From assembly GCA_044375105.1 (NCBI GenBank), contig JBILNK010000121.1, positions 1 to 13,082 on the forward strand: 13,082 bases of DNA. Reading direction: 5' to 3'. This DNA comes from JBIKLM01 sp044375105. GTDB taxonomy: Bacteria; Planctomycetota; UBA1135; GCA-002686595. The position numbers and the translations under genes are program-made. The notes beneath the pieces are model-generated. The model was not told the DNA's origin. It did not search any database and saw only the letters and a program-made list of their open reading frames with translations. Shown piece after piece: positions 1 through 7,334 of this stretch. Numbering within the stretch: position 1 is the stretch's first letter; the number at the start of each line of letters is the position of its first letter.

Positions 1-1
1 C

Positions 2-718
2 AACAACCAGGGCATCCGACTGGCCCTGGAGCGCGGCGCTGCGGCGGTCCTCTTGATCAACAACGACGTGACCCTCGAGCCGGGCTGCCTCGATTACCTG
101 CTGGCGCAGCTCGAGCGCGACCCGGGGCTCGGGGTGGTCGGCCCGCGCGTCCTCGAGGCCCGGCGCCCCGAGCGGGTCTGGGCCGCGGGCGGCCGCCTGG
201 ACTGGCGCCAGAACCTCTCCACCCTGCGCGGCCACGGGGCCCCCGACGGCCCCGAATGGCAGCGCGAGGAGCCGGTCGACTATGTGGTCGGCTGCGCCCT
301 GCTGGCGCGCCGCGAGACCTTCGAGCGGGCCGGCTACCTGGACGGCGCCTACTTCGCCTACCACGAGGACCTCGACTTCTGCGTGCGCGTGCGGGCCGCG
401 GGTCTGCGGGTCCAGCACCTCGGCGCCCGCGCGGCTTTCCACGATGCCCACCACTCGACCGGCGGCGGCTACAACCCGCGCCGCAAGTACATGATGGGCG
501 TCAACACGGTCTGGTTCCTGCGCGCCCACGGGCGGCCCCGGCACTGGCTGCGCTTCCTGTGGTTCGACGTGGCCAGCCTGCCGCCGTTGTTCGTGCTGGG
601 GCTGTTCGACGGGCGCTGGCGCGGGGTGGCCGCCAAGGCCCTGGGGACCCTGGATGGATTGCTCGGGCGGCGCGTGGTCGCGGCGCGCCTGGCGCCCGGC
701 GGCTGTTGGCTCTGGTGA
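2..718 (+). CDS. Family 2 glycosyltransferase (rhamnosyltransferase-like), 5' end missing
   Basis: This reading frame is open from the first bases of the window, so the protein's N-terminus lies outside it; a start at 53 (TTG) would cut into a conserved motif and is not believed. The visible part begins with NNQGIRLALERGA and LLINNDV, the usual GT2 segment ending in the nucleotide-sugar-binding acidic motif (the DxD equivalent is NND). Further on, VVGCALLARRETFERAGYLD and then YHEDLDFCVRVRAAG match the acceptor-side GxxxLxRR...ED.D...R signature of the WcaE/rhamnosyltransferase group, where the ED is the likely catalytic base region. The C-terminus (WLRFLWFDVASLPPLFVLGLF) is hydrophobic and may touch the membrane. 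The family transfers a sugar from an NDP donor to a growing surface glycan on the cytoplasmic side. The specific sugar cannot be told. It converges with the minus-strand gene ending at 857. Confidence 0.9.
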   Translation, partial: NNQGIRLALERGAAAVLLINNDVTLEPGCLDYLLAQLERDPGLGVVGPRVLEARRPERVWAAGGRLDWRQNLSTLRGHGAPDGPEWQREEPVDYVVGCALLARRETFERAGYLDGAYFAYHEDLDFCVRVRAAGLRVQHLGARAAFHDAHHSTGGGYNPRRKYMMGVNTVWFLRAHGRPRHWLRFLWFDVASLPPLFVLGLFDGRWRGVAAKALGTLDGLLGRRVVAARLAPGGCWLW

Positions 719-856
719 CCTCGGTTGGCGGCCTGGATTCCGAGCGGCGCACGGGAGCAGATGTAGGTGGAGCCGGCCCGCAGCGCTGGCCTCGGAGCCG
801 TTGGATTGGGCCGGGGACTCCGGCGGAAAACGCGCCGCTCCGTTCGCACGCTGCGC

Positions 857-2014
857 TCAGCCGCCGCTCGGCACGCCGCTGGTCGCGCCCTCGAGCAGGC
901 CGCCGCGCAGGCGCCAGAAGCGGTCCTCGGCGGGTCTGCGCTCGGCTTCGGGCAGCGGCTGGGCGCTTTCGGGGCCCACGTTCCAGCGCGGCAGGCTGAA
1001 GAACTCGAGGGCGGGCGCGGCTCCGGGCGTGGTCGGGCGAGCCAGGATGCGCACGTCCGGCCAGCGCGCCAAGCTGCCGAAGGTCCCGTCGATCCAGAGC
1101 GGTTCCTTAAGCTCAGCGCCCTCGAGGGCCTGGTACCCCGAGCGCGACCGCGACTGCAGCGGGGCCTGGCCGCGGGCCAGGCTCGGCCCGGGCAGCCGCA
1201 GCAGGTCGCGCAGCGTTCCGGCCAGGTCGACCTGGCTGAGCAGGACCTCGGCACGCCGCCGGGCGTTGACGTTGTTGGGCAGTTTGATCCGCACCGGCAC
1301 GCGCAGACCCAGGTCGGGCTCGGGGCGCTGGGGCCCGGCCAGGGCCGTGAACAGGGTCAAGGTTTGAAACTGCTCCTGGCGCTCGCCGAGGCGACCCCAC
1401 AGGGTTCCGAGGGCCGCTTCCAATTCGGCGCCCTGGGGGCCGGCCCGCTCGGCGTGCAGCCACAGGAACCGGCGCTCCCCGGCATGCTCCGCCAGCCAAT
1501 CGGCGGCCTCTCTGGCCAGGGTGGAGAGTTCGGCCGCCGGATCTTCCCGGGTGGTTTCGAAGCCGGCGATCCCGTGGCGCCCGACGTAGTCGGACTGCAG
1601 GAAGGCCGCGGTGCGGGCGCCGCTCTCGAGCGCCGCGGAGGCGAGGGTCCAGGCGCCGGGCGGCAGGGCGCGCTCGGGGCCGTCGACGCCGTGGTTCAAG
1701 CGGAAGCGGCCGGTCAGCAGCGAAACCGCCGCCGGGCCGGGCTGGTCCGAGGCCGCGTAGACCCCGGCGATCTCGATGCCGCCGCTGGCCAGCTCGGCGA
1801 AATTCGGGCCCTCCGGCAGGCGAGCGGGGGTCGGCCAGCGGCCCACAGTCAACAGCAGCGTGTTGGCCCACAGGGGGCGTTCGGGCCGCGGGCTGGTCTC
1901 CGGCTCGGCCAGGGTCAGGCGCCCCACATAGACGCAGGGCGCGAGCAGCATGACCACGGCCAGCAGGAAGCGGGCCAGGCCCTCGGCACGCGGCTTTTCG
2001 TCATCGGGCGGCAT
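857..2014 (-). CDS. Degenerate sulfatase-fold protein, probable pseudoenzyme, membrane-anchored
   Basis: 385 residues. Residues 16-31 (FLLAVVMLLAPCVYVG) form an N-terminal membrane segment or uncleaved signal. The body follows the alkaline phosphatase/sulfatase superfamily order: ANTLLLTVG (50-58), VSLLTGRFRLNHGV (97-110), ARTAAFLQSDYVGRHGIAGF (133-152), FLWLHAE (183-189), LGLRVPVRIKLP, then a VDLAGTLRDLL helix. The residues that do chemistry are missing when lined up with the two intact paralogues in this window. The DTLRAD metal motif reads G58-R-W-P-T-P63, the nucleophile position is P92, and SDHGE reads A224-L-A-G-P228. Seen: the fold pattern and these substitutions. Inferred: the protein does not hydrolyse esters and may bind a ligand or a partner. 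It lies 16 bases behind the Dpm1-like gene on the same strand, so the two are probably co-transcribed. The frame is intact, so this is not a decayed gene. Confidence 0.8.
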   Translation of the reverse strand: MPPDDEKPRAEGLARFLLAVVMLLAPCVYVGRLTLAEPETSPRPERPLWANTLLLTVGRWPTPARLPEGPNFAELASGGIEIAGVYAASDQPGPAAVSLLTGRFRLNHGVDGPERALPPGAWTLASAALESGARTAAFLQSDYVGRHGIAGFETTREDPAAELSTLAREAADWLAEHAGERRFLWLHAERAGPQGAELEAALGTLWGRLGERQEQFQTLTLFTALAGPQRPEPDLGLRVPVRIKLPNNVNARRRAEVLLSQVDLAGTLRDLLRLPGPSLARGQAPLQSRSRSGYQALEGAELKEPLWIDGTFGSLARWPDVRILARPTTPGAAPALEFFSLPRWNVGPESAQPLPEAERRPAEDRFWRLRGGLLEGATSGVPSGG

Positions 2015-2030
2015 GGCAGCGGGGGTGGCC

Positions 2031-3110
2031 TCAGAGCCGGCGCCAAAGGGCCATCCAGCGCAGCTTGAGCACGGTGGTGTAGCCCTGCATCAAGATCTTG
2101 AGGGTCAGCGTCGATTCCCCGCGCACGCGATCGACGAACTCGATGCCCACTTCCGAAATCGGGATGCGGGCCCGGGCGGTCTTGTAGAGCAGCTCCTGGA
2201 CGATCGCCGGGCCCGGCGAGAAGGTGCGCTCGACCGCGATCGCGCGCAGGGTCTCCGCCCGCCAGCAACGGAAGCCCGAGTTGCAGTCCTTGACCGGCAC
2301 ACCGAGCAGCAGGCGGATGTAGAGATTCGCGAGGCGCGTGACCTGCCGGCGCACGAAGCCGCGATCCATGTCGCTGCCGCCGTCCACGGCGCGCGAGCCG
2401 AGCACCAGCCCATAGGGTTGCGGCGCCTGCCGGGCGCGCCGCCTGGGCGCTGAGGTCTCGGTCAGGCGCGCCAGGAGGGCCGGGATGAAGCGCGGATGGT
2501 GCGAGAAGTCGGCGTCCATCTCGACCACCACCTCGGCGCCCATCTCCAGGGCGCGCACGAAGCCGTCGCGCCCGGCGCGCCCGCGGCCTTTGTCGCGGGT
2601 GCGCAGCAGGAGGTGCACCCGCGGCTCGGAGCAGGCCAGCTCGGCTACCGCCTTTGCTGTGCCATCCGGAGAGTTGTCGTCGATGACGAGCACCTCGACC
2701 TCCGGGCCGAGGGCGATCAGCTCCCGGCACAGATCGACGATGTTCAGCACCTCGTTGTAGGTCGGGACCGTGCAGACGATGCGTCGGCCGCGTAGCGCCG
2801 TGGGTACCCCTTGGCTCTGGGTCGCGAGGGGCCCGAGCTCGGCGCCCGTCGGGTTCGGGGGCAGGGGCGGCCGGGGAGCGGAGGAGGCCGCGCCTACACT
2901 GCTCGTTGCCTCGAGGGCGGCCAGGGCCGCAGCCCCGCGGGCCGGCCCCCAGGCGAAATCTGAAGATCCGGCCGTTGCGTCGGGGCATGCGGCGTCCGGC
3001 CAGCGGGCGGTCCCTGCGGCGTGCGGCCGGCGCGGGGACGTGGGCCGGCCTGGCGCGCGCAAGCGTTCGCGGTCGTGGGGGGTGGCGGTCGCAAGCCCCG
3101 GGGGAGGCAT
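2031..3110 (-). CDS. Polyprenol-phosphate sugar transferase, Dpm1-like (GT2), with long N-terminal extension
   Basis: The core starts near residue 110 with the GT2 motif VPTYNE (115-120), followed by IDDNSPDGT (143-151) and MDADFSHHP (198-206). These are the nucleotide- and metal-binding motifs of dolichol/polyprenol-phosphate mannosyltransferases. GSRAVDGGS (238-246) and CNSGFRCWR (276-284) complete the signature. There is no C-terminal membrane domain, so it is the compact Dpm1 type rather than the GtrB or Dpm1-GtrA fusion type. The family moves mannose (sometimes glucose or another sugar) from a GDP- or UDP-sugar to polyprenyl phosphate on the inner membrane face. Residues 1-105 are rich in Ala, Pro, Arg and Gly with no recognisable domain; I found no ATG, GTG or TTG between M1 and the core, so the start at 3110 is the only ordinary choice, although no clear Shine-Dalgarno precedes it. 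A short Arg-rich insertion (about 219-233) is also unusual. Its divergent neighbour at 3294 is a likely user of the lipid-linked sugar. Confidence 0.88.
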   Translation of the reverse strand: MPPPGLATATPHDRERLRAPGRPTSPRRPHAAGTARWPDAACPDATAGSSDFAWGPARGAAALAALEATSSVGAASSAPRPPLPPNPTGAELGPLATQSQGVPTALRGRRIVCTVPTYNEVLNIVDLCRELIALGPEVEVLVIDDNSPDGTAKAVAELACSEPRVHLLLRTRDKGRGRAGRDGFVRALEMGAEVVVEMDADFSHHPRFIPALLARLTETSAPRRRARQAPQPYGLVLGSRAVDGGSDMDRGFVRRQVTRLANLYIRLLLGVPVKDCNSGFRCWRAETLRAIAVERTFSPGPAIVQELLYKTARARIPISEVGIEFVDRVRGESTLTLKILMQGYTTVLKLRWMALWRRL

Positions 3111-3293
3111 GGTCGTCGGCGGGCTGTCCGCGCGCGGTTCCAGACCCGAGACGCGGTGGCTCCTCCGATCCGCGTCGAGGGCCGCGGCTAGGGAGGGCCT
3201 CGAGACTCTAGCGCCGGCACCGCTCCAGCGGCAACGCTAGGAGGCGGGGTCCGCGCTTGCCTCGCCGGGTTCTAGCCGTTTCCCTATGCCCCG

Positions 3294-5540
3294 ATGTCGG
3301 CCGCTCGAGCCAGCCCCCCCTCCGCGCCCCAGCCCGAACCGGCGCCGTCCGTCCAAGCACGCAGCCCGCGCCAGGCCGGGAGCCGCCCGTCCCTGGGGGC
3401 GCGCTTCTTCGACCCGGAGGCCGACCTGCGCATGGGCGCCTCGGTTTTCGATTGGCTGGCCCGCTGGTCCCTGCTGGCGCAGCTGTTGCTCCTGCTGCAC
3501 GGCGCCTGGAGTGTGGGGCCGACCTATGACGAGCACTTTTATATCGCCGCCGGCCAGGCCTATCTGGAGGACGCCGATTTCAGTCTGAACCGCGAGCACC
3601 CGCCCCTGCTCAAGCTGCTGGCCGGTGCCCCGCTGCGTTACCTGGCCTCCGTACCGCCGCTCGAGCACGCCAGCGACCTGCTCAACTATCCGGTCGAGTT
3701 CTTCTACCAGCGCCACGCGGAACACCTCGATCGGCTGCTGTTCCTCGGGCGCTTGCCGTTCTGCCTGCTGACGGTGTCGTGCGCCTGGGGCGTCTTCCGT
3801 ACCGCTCGCCGCCTGTTCGGGCCGCGGGCGGCCTTCGCCGGCCTGCTGCTGTTCGCCTTCAATCCGAACGTGCTGGCCCACGGTCGCTTGGCGGCCTTGG
3901 ACGCCGGCGCCGGCGCTTTCCTGTTCTTCGCCGTGGCCAGCTTCGTCAGCCTGCTGGAGCGGCCCAACGCCTGGCGCGTGCTGGGCTCCGGGGTGCTGTT
4001 CGGCCTGGCCCTGCTGGCCAAGTTCTCGAACCTGGTGGCGATCCCGTTGTTCGGGCTGCTGGTCCTGGTCCAGAGCCTGCGGCGCCTGTCCCCGGCCCCG
4101 CTCTGGCAGGGCCTGCGCGTGGGGCTGGTCGGGCTGTCGGTGTTCGCGGCGGGCTACGGCTTCGAGGCGCGCAGCCTCAACGAGGCCTGGGGCGATCCGC
4201 GCTATGCCACGCCGATCGCGCCGCGGCCCATGACCCCGGCGGAACTCTCCGAGGCCCTATCCGCCGCCTTATCCGGCCCCTTCAGCGCCGAAGCGCCGGC
4301 GCGCGCGGGCGCCGTGGCGGGGGCCCCCAGCGCCGCCGCGGCCCTGGAGGAATGGCGCGGGCTGCTGAGCGCAGCCGAGCCCAAGGGGCTGGCGGATCGG
4401 GCCGCCCGGGCGCTGGCGGGGTTGGCCCCGGACGCGGGCGCTGGCCGCGCTCCGGCTCCTCAGGAGCTGCGCAAGCGAGCCTTCGAGCTGCTGCTCGAGG
4501 CCAACCCGGAGCGCGTGCCTTTCGCCACCAAGCTCGAGCTCCTGCCCCAGCTGGCCGATCGTCGTCTGCTCTACGACGACGGCTCGGCCCTGCCCGACGA
4601 TGCGCGCGGCTTGCAGGCCTGGTCCGAATGGTACGACCGACACCGCGAGGACGATTGGGACCGCGTGCTGTTCGAGCACCCGCTGCTGGCCCGTTGGGTG
4701 CGGGGCCTGTTCGGCGACGCGCGCCCGATCCCGCTGTTCTCGGCGCTCAAGGGCATCGACTACCAGTTGGCCCATGGCTCGAAGGGGCACGCCTCGTACT
4801 ACCGGGGCAAGGTGTTGGTGCCCGGGGCCGACTTCCAGGCGGGCAATCCGTTCCCCTGGTACTACGCGGACGTGCTGTGGGTCAAAAATCCGCTCGGATT
4901 CGTCGCCGCCGCGGGCCTGGGGCTGTTCTGCGCGCTGCTCTTGCTGCGCCGCTGGACGCTGCTCCACCTGCTGGGTTTCGTCGGGCTCCCGACCGGCCTA
5001 TTCTATCTGTTCTCGACCAGCAGCGCCCTGATGGGGGTGCGCTACCTGCTGCCGTTGTTCCCCTTCCTGGCGCTGCTTGCCGCGCGCGTCGAGCTGCTCC
5101 TTCCGCGCCTCGGGCTGGCCTTGGGGCTCGCCGCCCTCGGGGAATCGATCTGGATCCACCCGGATCAGCTCATGTACTACAACGCCGTGGTCGGCGGCCC
5201 GAAGCACGGGCCCTCGATCACCGTGCTCGGCGACGACTGGGGCCAGGACGCGCGCACCCTGGGCCGCTATGTGCGCAATCGCCGGGCGGCCATCGATGCG
5301 GCCGGCGGTCTCTACTACGACCATTATCTGAAGGCGGACCCCAAGGCCCTGGGCCTCGAAGGTGCCCAGCCGGTGCGGCCCAACGTGCAGGGCATCGTGG
5401 CCGTGCACGCCAACAGCTACTTCCGACAGCCGCAACGCTATGCCTGGCTCGAGCCGTACGTGCCCTACGAGCGGCTGGGCTGGTCGGTCTGGCTCTACGA
5501 CACCCGCGTCGGACCCCCGGGCGGCAAACTCGACGATTGA
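3294..5540 (+). CDS. GT-C membrane glycosyltransferase, ArnT/PMT-like (GT39/GT83 type)
   Basis: 748 residues with many hydrophobic segments (for example 58-72 and 145-175, and several between 190 and 285 and between 535 and 620). The first outside loop carries the catalytic acidic pair D79-E80 (TYDEHFYIAAG) and then REHPPLLK (100-107), as in protein O-mannosyltransferases and ArnT. Later, WYYADVLWVKNPLG and IHPDQLMYYNAVVGGP followed by GDDWGQD (646-652) match the bacterial members of the family. Such enzymes transfer a sugar from a polyprenyl-phosphate donor to protein or lipid outside the membrane; the divergent Dpm1-like gene could supply the donor. About 185 residues (roughly 291-476), Ala-rich and soluble-looking, are inserted in an outside loop. 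The start is uncertain: 3294 is the first ATG after an in-frame stop at 3273 but has no Shine-Dalgarno. ATG at 3432 (M47) has GGAGG at 3416-3420 and would drop a Pro/Ala-rich tail. Confidence 0.87.
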   Translation: MSAARASPPSAPQPEPAPSVQARSPRQAGSRPSLGARFFDPEADLRMGASVFDWLARWSLLAQLLLLLHGAWSVGPTYDEHFYIAAGQAYLEDADFSLNREHPPLLKLLAGAPLRYLASVPPLEHASDLLNYPVEFFYQRHAEHLDRLLFLGRLPFCLLTVSCAWGVFRTARRLFGPRAAFAGLLLFAFNPNVLAHGRLAALDAGAGAFLFFAVASFVSLLERPNAWRVLGSGVLFGLALLAKFSNLVAIPLFGLLVLVQSLRRLSPAPLWQGLRVGLVGLSVFAAGYGFEARSLNEAWGDPRYATPIAPRPMTPAELSEALSAALSGPFSAEAPARAGAVAGAPSAAAALEEWRGLLSAAEPKGLADRAARALAGLAPDAGAGRAPAPQELRKRAFELLLEANPERVPFATKLELLPQLADRRLLYDDGSALPDDARGLQAWSEWYDRHREDDWDRVLFEHPLLARWVRGLFGDARPIPLFSALKGIDYQLAHGSKGHASYYRGKVLVPGADFQAGNPFPWYYADVLWVKNPLGFVAAAGLGLFCALLLLRRWTLLHLLGFVGLPTGLFYLFSTSSALMGVRYLLPLFPFLALLAARVELLLPRLGLALGLAALGESIWIHPDQLMYYNAVVGGPKHGPSITVLGDDWGQDARTLGRYVRNRRAAIDAAGGLYYDHYLKADPKALGLEGAQPVRPNVQGIVAVHANSYFRQPQRYAWLEPYVPYERLGWSVWLYDTRVGPPGGKLDD

Positions 5541-5694
5541 GCGCGGGCATCCGATTGGGCTCGGGCGGGCCTCGAGGCGCGGGCCTGGGAAGAGCTCCAG
5601 CGGGCCCCCGGCCCTGGCCGTGGGCACCCCTCATCAAGGTCCCGCGCGATCGGCTGCGGGCGGCACCAACCCAGCCGGCGCGCCGGGTCCGCAC

Positions 5695-7239
5695 TCAGCC
5701 GTCGTCCCAGTTGCCCTGCGACAAAACCTCGGCGTCCGCATCCGAAGGGGAGACATCCTTCGAGCCGGCGGGAGCCCCCGGAGACGAGGTTCCTTCAGCC
5801 GCCGATCCGGTCCCGTCCTGCGGGTCTTCCTCCGGGTTGCTGTAGCGCAGGTAGTTGAGCTGGCTCAGCATGCGCTCGAGCTCCGGGCTGTCGATGCGAG
5901 CGGCTTTCCCGAAGCGGCGCAAGCCTCCGTGAAACTGCTCCAAGCGGCGTCCGAGGCGCTCCGCATCGCGGGCGGCCTCGGCCTCGAGGGGCAGGAAGGT
6001 GGGCGCCAGGGAACCCGCGGTCTCGTAGCGAGCGAGCAGCTGCGGGGCGCTGAACCAGGGCGCCTCCAGACGCCAGGGCGAGCCGTCGCGCTCGGGCAGC
6101 GGCGCCTTGAGGCGCTTCCAATAGCGGAACTTGGGCGTGCGCAGGGAGGCTGCGAATCGGCCGGCGTAGGACACGGCGAAACCGCGGCTGGGGGCCTCGG
6201 CGAGCAGGCTCGGCCCGGGGAATTCGTACAGCCCTTCGACGCCGAACAGCTCGAGCAGGGTGGGTCCGATCTGCGACAGCTCCACGGGCTCGGCCACGCG
6301 GCCCGGCGGCAGCCCGGGGGCCCGGATCATCAGCGGTATGTGAAACACACCCTCGGTCATCGACAAACCGTGATCGTAGCGCACCCAGGTCTCGAACAGC
6401 TCCTCGCCGTGGTCGGCGCTGGCGATCAGGGCCGTGTGATCGTCGAGACCCAGGCGCTCGAGGCCCGCTAGCAGCCGTCCGAGCTGGTCGTCGGCGCCGG
6501 CGACCTCGGCGGCGTACAGCTCGAGCAGCCGTTCGATCACCTCGGGCGGCGGCATCGAGCGCAGCTCCTCGAAGCGGTTGTAGTAGGCGTATTGTTCGAA
6601 ACGGTCGTCGAGCGGCCGCTGCGCCGCGTCCCAGCGGCGCGGAGGTGGGCGGTGCTCGGCGTGGGGGTCCATCAGGTGGGCCCAGGCCAGGAACGGGGCC
6701 TGGCCGCGGGCTTCGATCCACGCGAGGCAAGCGCTGACCACCGCTTCGTCCCACAGGTACTGATCGGAATAGGCCTCGGGGGCGTCCAGCATACCGCAGA
6801 AGCGCTCCTGCCAGCCGTCGTGGAAGACCGTGCCCGGGATCTCCTGAAGCTTGCACATGTTGGCCAGGAACGCGCCGGTCGCCAGACCGTGCTCGGCCAG
6901 GAGGTGGGGGATCGGCACGATGCCCTTGGCAAAGCCCATGCTCTGCTCGTGGACGCCGTGCTGAAAGGGCAGCAGCCCGGTCCACAGGGAGGTCAGGGCC
7001 GGGTTGGTCAGGGTGGCCGGGCTGTAGCAGCGCTCGAAAAGCCGCGAGCGCCGGGCCAGGGCATCGAAGTGGGGGGTGTGGGAGGGCCGGCGGCCGTAGG
7101 CGCCGAGCTGGTCCGCGCGCAGGGTGTCGACAGTGAAGACGACCGCATTGCGCGGGCGCAGGGGCCCCGGCGGCTCTGGGGCCGAGCCGCTGCAGGCGGC
7201 CAGCAGGAGCGCGCAGGGAAGTAGCGCGACGCGAGGCAT
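5695..7239 (-). CDS. Lipoprotein of the sulfatase/alkaline phosphatase superfamily
   Basis: 514 residues. The N-terminus has a hydrophobic stretch ending in LLAAC, a lipobox with Cys16 as lipidation site, so the enzyme is exported and anchored to a membrane. Superfamily motifs are present: TVDTLRAD (metal ligands D38 and D43), YSPATLTNPALTSLWTG (nucleophile position T78), WAHLMDPHAEH, and ASADHGEE with D276-H277. Formylglycine sulfatases need C/S-x-P-x-R here; this protein has T-N-P-A-L, so it is probably not a classical sulfatase. It may be a phosphohydrolase or phosphotransferase, since threonine nucleophiles are known in LtaS and EptA relatives. The last 45 residues are acidic and Ser/Gly-rich, probably disordered. 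The gene is divergent from the paralogue at 7335 and shares its promoter region; it converges with the GT-C gene. The substrate is unknown. Confidence 0.88.
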   Translation of the reverse strand: MPRVALLPCALLLAACSGSAPEPPGPLRPRNAVVFTVDTLRADQLGAYGRRPSHTPHFDALARRSRLFERCYSPATLTNPALTSLWTGLLPFQHGVHEQSMGFAKGIVPIPHLLAEHGLATGAFLANMCKLQEIPGTVFHDGWQERFCGMLDAPEAYSDQYLWDEAVVSACLAWIEARGQAPFLAWAHLMDPHAEHRPPPRRWDAAQRPLDDRFEQYAYYNRFEELRSMPPPEVIERLLELYAAEVAGADDQLGRLLAGLERLGLDDHTALIASADHGEELFETWVRYDHGLSMTEGVFHIPLMIRAPGLPPGRVAEPVELSQIGPTLLELFGVEGLYEFPGPSLLAEAPSRGFAVSYAGRFAASLRTPKFRYWKRLKAPLPERDGSPWRLEAPWFSAPQLLARYETAGSLAPTFLPLEAEAARDAERLGRRLEQFHGGLRRFGKAARIDSPELERMLSQLNYLRYSNPEEDPQDGTGSAAEGTSSPGAPAGSKDVSPSDADAEVLSQGNWDDG

Positions 7240-7245
7240 GGGGTC

Positions 7246-7251
7246 AGTTTA
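7246..7251 (-). promoter_or_regulatory. Candidate -10 box for a leaderless transcript of the 7239 gene
   Basis: Read on the minus strand, TAAACT is followed by six bases (GACCCC) and then the ATG at 7239. A TANNNT box at this distance places the transcription start on or next to the A of the ATG, which is the signature of leaderless mRNAs. I see no good TTGACA-like -35 box. The mirror arrangement on the other strand raises confidence. Confidence 0.5.
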
Positions 7252-7271
7252 GCCCTCTGAGCCGTGGGCTT

Positions 7272-7284
7272 CTGACCTGGTCAG
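7272..7284. promoter_or_regulatory. Perfect 6-1-6 palindrome, candidate operator
   Basis: CTGACC-T-GGTCAG is a perfect inverted repeat with a single central base, located between the divergent genes 5695-7239 and 7335-8894. It sits about 33-45 bases upstream of the minus-strand ATG and 51-63 upstream of the plus-strand ATG. That is a plausible place for a dimeric regulator acting on both genes. Which regulator family would bind is unknown. Confidence 0.5.
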
Positions 7285-7322
7285 GCTGCCGGGGGCCGCG
7301 CCGCCCCATCCCGGGGCCCGGA

Positions 7323-7328
7323 TAGGAT
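7323..7328 (+). promoter_or_regulatory. Candidate -10 box for a leaderless transcript of the 7335 gene
   Basis: TAGGAT is followed by exactly six bases (GCGCCC) and then the ATG at 7335. There is no Shine-Dalgarno sequence in the six bases, which fits leaderless initiation. The spacing is identical to that of the TAAACT box on the opposite strand. No convincing -35 box is visible. Confidence 0.5.
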
Positions 7329-7334
7329 GCGCCC

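Noticed and set aside
719..856. Possible bidirectional terminator between convergent genes
   Set aside because: A weak CGGCG/CGCCG pairing exists around GAAAACG, but there is no T-run on either strand and the stem is short.
3239..3244. Perfect AGGAGG Shine-Dalgarno upstream of the GT-C gene
   Set aside because: The nearest start behind it (TTG 3257) is out of frame with the GT-C gene and leads to a 90-residue shadow frame; an in-frame stop at 3273 prevents use by the real gene.
5541..5694. Possible terminator between the GT-C gene and the convergent lipoprotein gene
   Set aside because: Only scattered GC-rich self-complementarity; no stable hairpin with a T-run.
3779..5845. 688-residue plus-strand frame inside the GT-C gene
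   Set aside because: Arg/Gly/Pro-rich translation typical of a shadow frame in GC-rich DNA; it overlaps a clearly real gene and the next convergent gene.
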